64,000 bases of DNA from JAWSVE01 sp033852115 (lineage in GTDB: Bacteria; Pseudomonadota; Gammaproteobacteria; Pseudomonadales; Cellvibrionaceae), in NCBI GenBank assembly GCA_033852115.1, contig JAWSVE010000008.1:434001-498000 (forward strand), read 5' to 3'. The position numbers and the translations under genes were made by a program. Below the pieces are notes generated by a model. That model ran no database searches and was not told the origin of the DNA. It saw nothing but the letters and a program-made list of their open reading frames with translations. Below are positions 1 through 8,746 of the stretch, piece by piece. The first letter of the stretch is position 1. Every line of letters starts with the position of its first letter.

Positions 1-1
1 T

Positions 2-1591
2 AATCACACGGGAAAATCCAGTCTTATTAAAAGCATATTTAAAACTCTGGGGGCTAAACCGCAAGGAAAATTGAAGAAATGGGATGAGGCAACTATTTCC
101 ATTGTACAGTTCAAAGTTCAAGGTAAAAGCTTTAAGGTAGCTCAACACATGGGGTATCGGGGGCTGTTTGATGAAAGCGATCAACTATTGACCGTCACTG
201 GGGATCATGTTGAGTGGAGTAAGGCGTTTGCTGAGGTTACAGGATTTAACCTACTTGTAACAAATAAAGGTGATCTCGAAACAGTTGTTGCTGATCCTGC
301 ATGTTTTTTCCTTCCTTTTTATATTGATCAAGATGGAAGCTGGCAAGCTGGTTGGGACACATTTCCAAGCTCCAAAAGGTTTAAAACACCTATGGGAGCG
401 ATTTTGGAATACTTTACCGGGATAAAGCCGTTCGAATGGTATAAGCATGATGCTAAAAAAAAGCAAGCACAGTTAGCATTATCAGATCTTAGGAGCGAGA
501 AAAAATTTTTAGACAGGGCTAAAGTTCGTCTAGAGAATTCTTTACCAATGTCAGGACCAAAAGTCGATGCGGAAAACTTTAGTCTTGAAATTGATCAATT
601 GACAGAGGAGGTATCTTTTTTAAATGCGGAACAAGAAAAACTACGAAAAATGCTTGTCAAAGAACGAGAGTTAATATCTTCTGTTCGGGCGCAGATAGTG
701 TTGTCTCAGGATGCGCTAAAAGTGTATGAAGGAGACACTAATTATTTAGAACACGAGAGAGAAAAACTAGTATGCCCGATATGTGATGCAGAGCATACTG
801 AGAACTTTCTAGATTTATTCACCTATGCGGAAGATGCGAGAATTCTGCGTACAATGGTGTTAGAACTTAACCACGATTTAGTTGGTCTAACAAAAACGCA
901 TCATGCATCGCAAGATGAAATGAATAAGCTAGAAGCGCGTTACAAAAAAATATCCGAAATACTAGAAGCTAAAAAAGGAGAAATGAATTTTAAAGATGTC
1001 GTAAACAGCATGAGTGCCGAACATGCATTTAATGCATTTTCTACGGAGCTAGCTGACCTTGAGAGTCAAATAGGTGTTAAACTGGGTGAAATTGAAGTAT
1101 TAGATGAAAAGCTTAACGGTCTTAAGGATAACAAAAGGTCAAAACGAATACTTGAGGATTATAGAAAAGCTTATTCTACTGCACTTATATCACTTAACTT
1201 GCCATCAATTGAAATGAAAAGGCAAAAGCTTACTAGCAGGCCCGCTCTTTCAGGAAGCGGTGGTCCTAGGCAGATCTTGGCATATTATGCTGCAATTTGG
1301 CAAACAGCTGTTAATAATGGAGACTTTCTTATTCCAATAGTAATAGACTCCCCAAATCAGCAAGGGCAAGACCATATTAATTTACCTAAGGTTCTTGAGT
1401 ATGTATCAAAAAAGCTGCCAACAACAACACAGTTAATAATAGGGTCAGAGATAGATACAGAATACGAGTTCGATAAAAAAATAGAGCTTAGTCAACCGTA
1501 TCAGCTTTTAAGCGAAGACGAGTATGATGATGTAGAAAAAATGATATCGACATATACCGAAAGTATGGTTGGGTATTTGGAAGATTCTTAA
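2..1591 (+). CDS. SMC/Rad50-like P-loop ATPase with zinc hook (5' end outside window)
   Basis: The reading frame is open from base 2. Its first codons read NHTGKSSLIKS, the end of a Walker A loop (GxNxxGKS type), so the true start lies upstream and any internal TTG start near 71 is an artefact. A charged coiled-coil stretch surrounds a CPIC motif encoded at 773-784, placed like the CxxC zinc hook of Rad50/SbcC proteins. Near the C-terminus FLIPIVIDSPNQQG looks like Walker B with the following D-loop region, after an SGSGGPRQ signature-like segment. Such ATPases act in DNA repair or in phage-defence operons (for example Lamassu-type LmuB proteins). Which applies here cannot be told because the neighbours lie outside the window. 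The gene is visibly richer in A+T than the prp operon next to it, which suggests horizontal acquisition. Confidence 0.8.
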   Translation, partial: NHTGKSSLIKSIFKTLGAKPQGKLKKWDEATISIVQFKVQGKSFKVAQHMGYRGLFDESDQLLTVTGDHVEWSKAFAEVTGFNLLVTNKGDLETVVADPACFFLPFYIDQDGSWQAGWDTFPSSKRFKTPMGAILEYFTGIKPFEWYKHDAKKKQAQLALSDLRSEKKFLDRAKVRLENSLPMSGPKVDAENFSLEIDQLTEEVSFLNAEQEKLRKMLVKERELISSVRAQIVLSQDALKVYEGDTNYLEHEREKLVCPICDAEHTENFLDLFTYAEDARILRTMVLELNHDLVGLTKTHHASQDEMNKLEARYKKISEILEAKKGEMNFKDVVNSMSAEHAFNAFSTELADLESQIGVKLGEIEVLDEKLNGLKDNKRSKRILEDYRKAYSTALISLNLPSIEMKRQKLTSRPALSGSGGPRQILAYYAAIWQTAVNNGDFLIPIVIDSPNQQGQDHINLPKVLEYVSKKLPTTTQLIIGSEIDTEYEFDKKIELSQPYQLLSEDEYDDVEKMISTYTESMVGYLEDS

Positions 1592-1740
1592 ACCTAGAGT
1601 TTATCCTTGTTGTTTATATATGTGGGCTCCATGTGCATTTTCGGTGAGAATGGCGAATAATTAGCTCAAGCATTCAAAAATTATGTCGATTTACTCGAAA
1701 TTTCCTACAGTCGTGGGCGTCAACATTCCCCTTTTAAGCA

Positions 1741-1917
1741 GTCGAGTAACGGAGCAACTGAGCGGATAAGCCGAGGACTGTCTGAGCGAAGCGAGTTCCG
1801 CAGGCCCGCTCAGTTGTGAGTAACGCAGAGAAGCCGAAGGCCGGCTTGTAGGGTGGCATTTTCTTGGTTACTTCTTTTAGCCAAATAAAAGAAGTAACTC
1901 GCCCCAAGGCGAAACCT
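1741..1917. repeat. Dispersed palindromic repeat, copy A
   Basis: This non-coding element fills most of the 404-base gap between the ATPase gene and prpD. Its left part is a hairpin with 11-base arms CAACTGAGCGG (1755-1765) and CCGCTCAGTTG (1806-1816). Its right part (1818-1917) begins GAGTAACGCAGAG and carries a second hairpin with 12-base arms GTTACTTCTTTT (1867-1878) and AAAAGAAGTAAC (1887-1898), ending in GGCGAAACC. A diverged copy of the right part lies at 19494-19600. It is probably a REP- or MITE-like chromosomal repeat; no coding capacity was seen. Apart from the prp terminator nothing else was found in the gap. Confidence 0.75.
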
Positions 1918-1938
1918 TTACTAAAACTATTTAGGTCT

Positions 1939-1977
1939 TAAAAAGCTCGCAAAGAGTAAAAACTCTTAGACGAGCCC
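1939..1977 (-). terminator. Rho-independent terminator of the prp operon
   Basis: Read on the minus strand just after prpD, the sequence forms a bipartite stem (GCTCG with CGAGC, and AAGAGT with ACTCTT around a TTTT loop) followed by TTTTTAAG. It lies 19 bases beyond the prpD stop codon and would end the operon. Confidence 0.6.
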
Positions 1978-1995
1978 AAAACAAAAGAATAAAAC

Positions 1996-3444
1996 CTAAA
2001 TAACCAACATCTCCATAAACTCATTAACCGGCGTAGCCGCCAACGTATCCGCATCCTTACAAAGCCCAAACACCTTCCCACTTCTAGCCGCAGGAAAACG
2101 CGTCGCCAAGTTATTCTTAAACTTCTGCTCAAGCAAAGGAATACCTTCCTCACGACGACGGCGATGCCCAACGGGATATTCCACTTCCACCTTCTCGGTG
2201 CTGGTGCCATCTTTAAAGAAGATTTGAATGGCGTTGGCGATTGAGCGTTTATCCGCTTCGAGGTATTCACGGCTGTAACGTTCGTCTTCGACGATTTCCA
2301 TTTTCTCGCGTAGCTCATCAATTTCTGGATGGGCCGCATGGAATGAATCTTCGTAATGTTCTGCTACCAAGTCACCAAAGATAAGCGGAACAGCTGTCAT
2401 GTACTGCAAACAGTGATCGCGGTCGGCTGGGTTATTCAGTGGGCCGACTTTACTGATGATGCGAATCGCCGATTCGTGCGTGTGCATGACGATTTTGTCG
2501 ATCTCGCCAATGCGATCTTTCACTTGCGGGTGAAGAATCACAGCGGCTTCGGCAGCGGTTTGTGAATGGAACTCAGCCGGGAACGAAATCTTAAACAGAA
2601 TATTTTCCATTACATAGCTTTCGTAAGGGCGGCTAATGGATAACTTGTTGCCTTTAAAGAGTACGTCTTGGAAGCCCCAGGTTGTTGCACTTAATACGCT
2701 GGGATAACCAATTTCACCGCGCATAACAAAATCCGCTAAGCGTACGCCGCGTGACGTAGCATCGCCGGCTGCCCAAGATTTACGTGGGCCTGCGTTGGGT
2801 GCGTGGCGATAGGTGCGTAAGCTGGAGCCGTCTAACCAGGCGTGGGAGAGGGCATCGATGACTTGTTCTTTGGTGCCGCCCATCATGTGGGTCACGACCG
2901 CTGTGGTAGCAATACGCACTAACATGACGTGACATAGGCCAACGCGGTTGAATGAATTTTCTAACGCGAGTACGCCTTGAATCTCGTGGGCTTTAATCAT
3001 GGCGGTGAGGACTTCGCGCATGGTGAGTGGCGCTTTACCCTGTGCGACATTGCGTTGCGAAATATAATCCGCGACCGCGAGAATGCCACCTAGGTTATCG
3101 GAAGGGTGGCCCCACTCGGCGGCGAGCCAGGTATCGTTGTAATCCAACCAGCGAATAATACAACCGATATCCCACGCGGCTTTGACAGGGTCCATACGGA
3201 ATTGTGTGCCGGGTACACGCGCACCGTTAGGTACGATGGTCCCTTCGACTTGTGGGCCGAGTAACTTTGTACACTCGGGGAAGCGCAGCGCTAAAAAGCC
3301 GCAGCCTAACGTATCCATCAAGCAATTGCGGGCGGTGTTGTAGGCTTCTTCTGAAGTGACTTCATAATTGACGACATATTCAGCGATATCGACAAGTTCT
3401 TGATCCGGCGCGGGGCGCTGGTTTAGATCTACATTAGCAGACAT
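1996..3444 (-). CDS. prpD: 2-methylcitrate dehydratase
   Basis: This 482-residue protein matches the usual length of the MmgE/PrpD family and shows its conserved N-terminal half, including AAEWGHPSDNLGGILAVADY around residue 110. It dehydrates 2-methylcitrate to 2-methyl-cis-aconitate in the cytosolic methylcitrate cycle, which oxidises propionyl-CoA to pyruvate and succinate. It is the last gene of a minus-strand operon after the regulator, prpB and prpC. A 229-base gap holding a palindromic repeat separates it from prpC. The locus uses prpD rather than the acnD/prpF pair found in many other gammaproteobacteria. Confidence 0.95.
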   Translation of the reverse strand: MSANVDLNQRPAPDQELVDIAEYVVNYEVTSEEAYNTARNCLMDTLGCGFLALRFPECTKLLGPQVEGTIVPNGARVPGTQFRMDPVKAAWDIGCIIRWLDYNDTWLAAEWGHPSDNLGGILAVADYISQRNVAQGKAPLTMREVLTAMIKAHEIQGVLALENSFNRVGLCHVMLVRIATTAVVTHMMGGTKEQVIDALSHAWLDGSSLRTYRHAPNAGPRKSWAAGDATSRGVRLADFVMRGEIGYPSVLSATTWGFQDVLFKGNKLSISRPYESYVMENILFKISFPAEFHSQTAAEAAVILHPQVKDRIGEIDKIVMHTHESAIRIISKVGPLNNPADRDHCLQYMTAVPLIFGDLVAEHYEDSFHAAHPEIDELREKMEIVEDERYSREYLEADKRSIANAIQIFFKDGTSTEKVEVEYPVGHRRRREEGIPLLEQKFKNNLATRFPAARSGKVFGLCKDADTLAATPVNEFMEMLVI

Positions 3445-3461
3445 AGTTTTACCTCTTACGA

Positions 3462-3603
3462 TTGAGCATCTGACTAAGCATATTTTTCCGTGCTGGTGGC
3501 GTCAGTCCGGTCCTCACACCCTCATTTACTACCAGTAAACTCCGGTGTTGTGCGCGGTGTCTTACTTGCCAGCACGAAAATTTGTACGCATTCAGACGCT
3601 CAA
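3462..3603. repeat. Palindromic repeat element between prpC and prpD
   Basis: The 142-base element is bounded by imperfect inverted arms of about 35 bases. The left arm starts TTGAGCATCTGA and reaches CGTGCTGG; the right arm runs CCAGCACG to TCAGACGCTCAA. Inside is a short hairpin TTTACT-acc-AGTAAA. No open frame is present. It looks like an intergenic palindromic unit inserted inside the operon, and the transcript could fold here and change prpD expression relative to prpC. The functional effect is inference. Confidence 0.7.
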
Positions 3604-3673
3604 GAATTTAAAAATTGATGATGTTTAATCTCGATCTTCGATTCTTTACTTACGATTTTCCATCGCTCTTTCC

Positions 3674-4801
3674 CTACTTGCGATCTTCTATCGAGATCCA
3701 TTCCGATGTTTCTGGGCCGGTGTAGTTGGCGCTGGGGCGAATGATGCGATTGTTAGCGCGTTGTTCTTTTACGTGCGCAGCCCAACCGGTAACGCGGGAC
3801 ATGACGAAAATAGGGGTAAATAATTTCGTGGGAATGCCCATGAAATGGTAAGCCGAGGCATGGAAGAAATCGGCGTTACAGAATAGTTTCTTTTCTCGCC
3901 ACATCACGGATTCGCAACGCTCGGATACGTCGTAGAGGTGTGTGTCACCCACTGTGTCCGATAATTTTTTTGACCATTCTTTAATGATGGCATTGCGGGG
4001 ATCGGACTCGCGATAAATGGCGTGGCCAAAGCCCATGATTTTTTCTTTGCGTTCTAACATACCGAGCATGGCTTGTTCGGCTTCATCGGCGGATTGCCAT
4101 TGTTCGATCATGTCCATGGCGGCTTCGTTTGCGCCACCATGAAGTGGGCCGCGCAAACTGCCGATAGCGCCAGTAACGCACGAATGCATATCGGATAATG
4201 TCGATGCGCAAACACGTGCAGTAAATGTTGAAGCGTTAAATTCGTGTTCGGCGTAAAGAATTAGAGAGACGTTCATGACGCTGGCAAATAGATCGCTAGG
4301 TTTTTCACCGAGTAACATATGCAAGAAGTGGCCGCCGACGGTTTTATCGTCGGTTTCGGTTTCAATGCGCACGCCGTCGTGTGAGAAGCGGTACCAGTAA
4401 CAAATGATGCTGGGGAAGATGGCTACTAGGCGGTCAATGACGTCGTCTTGTTGTGCAAAATCGTCTTCGGTTTCGAGATTGCCTAACATGGAGCAGCCAG
4501 TTCGCATCACGTCCATAGGGTGGGCGGTTTTGGGAATGCGCTCTAATACTTCTTTTAATGCTTGAGGCAAGCCGCGCAGGGATTGCAATTTGTTGAGGTA
4601 GCTATCGAGTTCGGCTTGGTTGGGAAGTTTGCCGCGCAATAACAAGTAAGCGACTTCTTCAAATGTGGCTTTTTCTGCGAGCAAGCTAATGTCAAAGCCG
4701 CGATAGGTTAACCCTGTTCCTGTTTTTCCGACAGTACATAACGCAGTATCTCCTGCGACTTGGCCTCTTAGACCGGCACCACCTAGTGCTTTATCTACCA
4801 T
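3674..4801 (-). CDS. prpC: 2-methylcitrate synthase
   Basis: The 375-residue product is a citrate synthase-family enzyme of the short PrpC type. Conserved features are RGPLHGGANEAAMDMIE with the first active-site His, GFGHAIYRESDPRN with the second, and FCNADFF with the catalytic Asp. It condenses propionyl-CoA with oxaloacetate to 2-methylcitrate. It lies 90 bases after prpB on the same strand. Identification as methylcitrate rather than citrate synthase rests on length and on the prpB/prpD neighbours. Confidence 0.95.
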   Translation of the reverse strand: MVDKALGGAGLRGQVAGDTALCTVGKTGTGLTYRGFDISLLAEKATFEEVAYLLLRGKLPNQAELDSYLNKLQSLRGLPQALKEVLERIPKTAHPMDVMRTGCSMLGNLETEDDFAQQDDVIDRLVAIFPSIICYWYRFSHDGVRIETETDDKTVGGHFLHMLLGEKPSDLFASVMNVSLILYAEHEFNASTFTARVCASTLSDMHSCVTGAIGSLRGPLHGGANEAAMDMIEQWQSADEAEQAMLGMLERKEKIMGFGHAIYRESDPRNAIIKEWSKKLSDTVGDTHLYDVSERCESVMWREKKLFCNADFFHASAYHFMGIPTKLFTPIFVMSRVTGWAAHVKEQRANNRIIRPSANYTGPETSEWISIEDRK

Positions 4802-4891
4802 GTTGTCCCCCGATTTTGTGCTGTGTGAGTGGCGTTAAGTGTTAATAAAACGATGAGTGTTTGGTTTTTGATTAGGTGTCGCAAACCTTAA

Positions 4892-5782
4892 CTATTTCTC
4901 TTTTGAAAAAAGTGCATCGAGCTTGTCTTCGTAAGCGTGGTACCCGAGTACCTCATACAATTCGGCACGTGTTTGCATTGAATCAACAACCGCGGTTTGG
5001 TCACCGTGTTGTTGTATCGATTGGTATACGTTGAGCGCGGCTTTGTTCATGGCGCGGAATGCACTGAGTGGGTAAAGCACCATCGCGACGCCCTGCTCAC
5101 CCAACTCTTTGCAATTAAATAATGGTGTTGCGCCAAATTCGGTAATGTTGGCCAGTACCGGTACTTTGACGGCTTCAACAAACGTTTTGTATTGCGCTAG
5201 CTCGGTCATTGCTTCGGGAAATATGGCATCGGCTCCGGCTTCTACGCAGGCTATGGCGCGCTCGACGGCTGAATCCATACCTTCCACGGCCAAGGCATCG
5301 GTTCGAGCCATGACAACAAAATCTGAATCTTGTTTTGCATCCACGGCGGCTTTAATGCGGTCGACCATTTCCTCTTGGCTGACGATGGCTTTGTTGGGGC
5401 GGTGGCCGCAACGTTTTTGTGCGACTTGGTCTTCAATATGGACAGCGGCAACGCCGGCTTTTTCTAAGGTTTTAATGGTGCGAGCAATATTAAAAGCGCC
5501 GCCCCAGCCGGTATCGATGTCGACTAACAGCGGTAGGTCACAGGCATCGGTAATCCGCTGTGCGTCGGTAGCAACGTCATTTAATGAGGTGATCCCTAAA
5601 TCGGGTAGGCCAAAAGAGGCGTTGGCGACGCCACCGCCAGATAAATAGATCGCGTGATGACCGGCTGTTTTGGCAAGCATGGCGGTGTACGCGTTTATGG
5701 CACCGACGATCGGTAAAGGGGAATGATCTGATAAGGCTTGTCGGAATTTACTGCCGGGAGACTGTGTACTCGTGCTGCTCAC
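4892..5782 (-). CDS. prpB: 2-methylisocitrate lyase
   Basis: This 296-residue protein belongs to the isocitrate lyase/PEP mutase superfamily. It shows DIDTGWGGAFNIARTIK (metal-binding Asp residues), HIEDQVAQKRCGHRPNK (the KRCGH signature with the catalytic Cys) and FVVMARTDAL. It cleaves 2-methylisocitrate to pyruvate and succinate, the final step of the methylcitrate cycle. It starts 10 bases after the stop of the GntR regulator gene, so the two are almost certainly cotranscribed. Confidence 0.95.
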   Translation of the reverse strand: MSSTSTQSPGSKFRQALSDHSPLPIVGAINAYTAMLAKTAGHHAIYLSGGGVANASFGLPDLGITSLNDVATDAQRITDACDLPLLVDIDTGWGGAFNIARTIKTLEKAGVAAVHIEDQVAQKRCGHRPNKAIVSQEEMVDRIKAAVDAKQDSDFVVMARTDALAVEGMDSAVERAIACVEAGADAIFPEAMTELAQYKTFVEAVKVPVLANITEFGATPLFNCKELGEQGVAMVLYPLSAFRAMNKAALNVYQSIQQHGDQTAVVDSMQTRAELYEVLGYHAYEDKLDALFSKEK

Positions 5783-5792
5783 GTCGCTGCTC

Positions 5793-6500
5793 CTATTGTT
5801 CGTCTTGCTGGGGGTTAGAAGAGGCTTGATTCAGCTGCGAGACTAACTCTCTTTGTGCACCACGAATGTGACGGCGCATTAAAATTTCAGCAAGCTCGCC
5901 ATCGCGATTAGCGATAGCCTCAAGGATGTGTTGATGTTCTTTAAACGCCTGATTGGGGCGTTGCGGTGTGGTGCTCGCACGCACGCGGTACATGCGCATA
6001 ACGTGGTACAGCTCGCCACATAATGTATCGAACAGGCGTTGATTGCCGCTCATGGATACCAGTTGGTAGTGGTAATCCCATTCACCCTCAGCCTGATAGT
6101 AGATCTCACCGTGAGCGGATTGGATCTCGCTGTGATGTGTGCCCAGCAACGCCTCGAGTTCTTCAATTTGCTGGGCGTCGGCGCGCTCTGCGGCAAGCCG
6201 TGCGGCGAGACCTTCAAGGGCTTCGCGAATTTCATAAATCTCGAGAAGCTGCTCGGCGTTGAGTTGGATAACTCTGGCACCGGCGTTGGGTTTGATTTCG
6301 ACAAGCTTACAGCCTTCCAAACGGCGAATGGCCTCTCGCAACGGGCCGCGACTGACACCTAGCTGCGTCGCCAATTGCGGCTCGTTGATTTTGCTTCCAG
6401 GCGCGATCTCGCCTTTGACGATGGCGGTTCGTAAGGCCAGGAACGCATCATCGGCACGCGTTAAATTGCTTGTTTCGAATGGAGCGCTGTGTGATGTCAT
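5793..6500 (-). CDS. GntR/FCD-family regulator of the prp operon
   Basis: The 235-residue protein has a winged-helix GntR domain at about residues 14-80 (INEPQLATQLGVSRGPLREA) and an all-helical FCD ligand-binding domain in the C-terminal two thirds, with EIREALEGLAARLAAERAD and metal-ligand type histidines further on. FadR-type regulators of this class head prpBCD operons in several gammaproteobacteria and respond to methylcitrate-cycle metabolites. It is first in the operon and has operator-like dyads just upstream, which fits autoregulation. Confidence 0.88.
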   Translation of the reverse strand: MTSHSAPFETSNLTRADDAFLALRTAIVKGEIAPGSKINEPQLATQLGVSRGPLREAIRRLEGCKLVEIKPNAGARVIQLNAEQLLEIYEIREALEGLAARLAAERADAQQIEELEALLGTHHSEIQSAHGEIYYQAEGEWDYHYQLVSMSGNQRLFDTLCGELYHVMRMYRVRASTTPQRPNQAFKEHQHILEAIANRDGELAEILMRRHIRGAQRELVSQLNQASSNPQQDEQ

Positions 6501-6505
6501 GAGAA

Positions 6506-6580
6506 ATTGTCGACAATCTTGGCTAAGTTTCGAGATTCTAACTCCAAAATGGGCGGTTTATCAAAGATTGTGTAGACAAT
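6506..6580. promoter_or_regulatory. Operator-like dyads upstream of the prp operon
   Basis: ATTGTCGACAAT (6506-6517) is a perfect 12-base palindrome only five bases before the regulator start codon. ATTGTGTAGACAAT (6567-6580) repeats the half-sites ATTGT/ACAAT with a four-base spacer. They match the general form of GntR/FCD operators and are the likely binding sites of the neighbouring regulator. The rest of the 434-base gap up to the autotransporter gene (6501-6934) shows no gene I can support. Confidence 0.6.
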
Positions 6581-6934
6581 AATGGTCTCAGGCGCGCTTT
6601 TTTAAGACGCAAACGGCCTTCATGAAGTGATTGCGACTGTTGTTGAGGCAATGCATTGGGGAGTGAGCGAAGGCGGGGCCTGTTGGGGGAGGTTGAGTAC
6701 AGAGTCGGTGATGCTATGGGACGGGGTATGAGCTGATTGCGTGAAAGTGTGATTGGCGTCACGAATATCTCTATATACGCAAACGTTATTGATGTAATGG
6801 GATTAATTCCAAAAACAGGTGGTAGAATCCGCTCCCGCGTTAGACTCCTCGGTGCTTGTTGGGGAGGTTTTCATTTCATATTTTCCTTTTGCCAATTTAG
6901 TGGAGGGCAAAAGGCGTACAGGAGGTTTGTCATT

Positions 6935-8683
6935 ATGATGTTTCGTGTTCAATCTTTAGCACCCTTGCTGTTAATGGTTTTTGCGCATTCCGCGTTTTCG
7001 TCGATTATTTCCGTCAGTTTTGGAGAGATGGGAGATCGTGTGAATGAGGGGGCAGGGACAGTCTTTGTCGATCTGGAATGGCGCTTAGAAGATGAGCAAT
7101 TCCCCAGCGAGAGTTGCACCATTAGTGGCGCACTGGGTGTCGCCGCTTCCGACAGTACGGCCGATCAAGGTGAAGACTTTACGATCCCGCAGCCTAATTT
7201 TACCTTTTCGGTAATTGTAGATAATGAAAGCGAAGGTGTTCCCTTTGCCCAGCCAGTTAGCGTTGCACTTCAAGTAGTCGATGACACTATTGGTCAGGAG
7301 GGGCGGGCAACTGAAGGCGGATTCGAAGAGTCTATCGTGCTAGATGTGAGTTCCGTTACAAGTAATTGTGGTCTAAACCGTACAATCTTTTCTGAATCAG
7401 ACACGTTGTGGATTGTCGACAACGATGAGGCTCAACCAGAGCCAGAACCCGAGCCGCAGTTTGATGCCAACCTACAAAACGCTCAAGGCCTAACTGAAAA
7501 ACAACGTCGTACTGCTGAAGTGCTAGATCAAGCGTGTTCAGCGATTGAGTCTCAAGGGTTCACTCGCTTGGATCAACAAGACCTATATGATAGCTGCGTC
7601 GCGTTGCAGAACAGTGAAAACATCGCAGCGGGGCTCGATCAGCTAGCGCCAACAGCGTTGGCGCCGATGGGGCTTTTGGGTATGCAGAGCAGTCATCAAC
7701 AAGCGGAAAATATTTCTCAGCACCTGTCACGGGTACGCCGAGGGCTAAGAGCGGTCGATACGTCTGGTTTAACTTTCAATGTTAATGGTCAATATCTCCC
7801 CGGGCGAACTTTAGGGGCCGGGGCGGGCGACGTTCAAAGCAACTGGGGTACATTTATTGGTGGTAATGTGACAGTGGGCGAATCGGACACGTCTTCGTTT
7901 GACATTGGTGCAGATAATCTTTACTTCGGTGTTGATTATTTATTTAGTGATCGTTGGGTAGGTGGTGCTGCAGTGGGTTATACCCAGTCAGATATTACTC
8001 ACTATACAGGTGAAAATACGATTGAATACACCGATGCAAATGTGTCTATTTTTACCAGCTTTTATCCAGTGCGTAATTTTTATCTTGATGCAATTTTTAG
8101 TTATGCCGACAGTGAATACAGTACTGAGCGGTACATGAATTTTGGGGCTATCAACCAATTTGGCGTGGCGGATACCAAAGGCGCGCAGTTAACTAGCGCC
8201 GTTAATTTAGGTTATACGTTTAACTTTTCACGTTTTTATCTTAACTTAGTCAGCGCTGTTGAATACGTCGAAATCAGTATTGATGAGCTCAGAGAATCGG
8301 CGCGTGGTAATACCAACAACCAAGGTGTATTAGTATCTTTGCAAGATCAAGATTTTGAATCGTTCAAATCTAACCTAGGTGTTGAGTTGGGTTGGACGAT
8401 CAATACCAGTGTTGCTGTGTTCGCTCCTAAATTGATTGCCAATTGGGAGCATCAATACCGCAATGATCCTTTAGCAATTGACAGCGCCTATATTGGGGAT
8501 CCAACGCAAACTGTGCTTACTCTAGAAGACGATCTGCTGGATGATAGCTTCTACAATGCCGGGTTGGCGATTAATGCTATTTTCCCTAATGGTTTGTCAG
8601 CTTATCTGCTTTACGATACCGATTTGAAACGCGATTACTTGGATTCCTACAGCGTGAATTTGGGTGTTAAGTTAGAGTTTTAA
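6935..8683 (+). CDS. Autotransporter-type outer-membrane protein with Calx-beta-like domain
   Basis: I place the start at ATG 6935 because AGGAGG (6920-6925) precedes it and a signal peptide follows at once; the open frame extends upstream without these signals. The 582-residue product has a signal peptide (about 1-22), a Calx-beta-like domain (about 24-165, FVDLEWRLED to LWIVDNDEA), a Glu-Pro linker, a helical segment, and a C-terminal autotransporter barrel (about 290-582) ending in VKLEF with terminal Phe. It is probably exposed at the cell surface. Cargo function is unknown. It faces a terminator shared with the convergent caspase-like gene. Confidence 0.8.
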   Translation: MMFRVQSLAPLLLMVFAHSAFSSIISVSFGEMGDRVNEGAGTVFVDLEWRLEDEQFPSESCTISGALGVAASDSTADQGEDFTIPQPNFTFSVIVDNESEGVPFAQPVSVALQVVDDTIGQEGRATEGGFEESIVLDVSSVTSNCGLNRTIFSESDTLWIVDNDEAQPEPEPEPQFDANLQNAQGLTEKQRRTAEVLDQACSAIESQGFTRLDQQDLYDSCVALQNSENIAAGLDQLAPTALAPMGLLGMQSSHQQAENISQHLSRVRRGLRAVDTSGLTFNVNGQYLPGRTLGAGAGDVQSNWGTFIGGNVTVGESDTSSFDIGADNLYFGVDYLFSDRWVGGAAVGYTQSDITHYTGENTIEYTDANVSIFTSFYPVRNFYLDAIFSYADSEYSTERYMNFGAINQFGVADTKGAQLTSAVNLGYTFNFSRFYLNLVSAVEYVEISIDELRESARGNTNNQGVLVSLQDQDFESFKSNLGVELGWTINTSVAVFAPKLIANWEHQYRNDPLAIDSAYIGDPTQTVLTLEDDLLDDSFYNAGLAINAIFPNGLSAYLLYDTDLKRDYLDSYSVNLGVKLEF

Positions 8684-8719
8684 GAAAAAAGCGCGAGAAG
8701 CGTTGGGCGTGATTGGATA

Positions 8720-8746
8720 AAAATGGGGCGAAGGCCCCATTTTTTA
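8720..8746. terminator. Bidirectional terminator between autotransporter and caspase-like gene
   Basis: The stem ATGGGGC-gaag-GCCCCAT (8723-8740) has A residues on its left and TTTTTT on its right, so it can end transcription from both convergent genes. Confidence 0.8.

Noticed and set aside
1938..2339. 133-codon minus-strand open frame
   Set aside because: It overlaps prpD in another frame and is a low-complexity Arg/Leu-rich shadow.
5109..5648. 179-codon plus-strand open frame
   Set aside because: It is antisense to prpB, whose reading frame has clear catalytic motifs.
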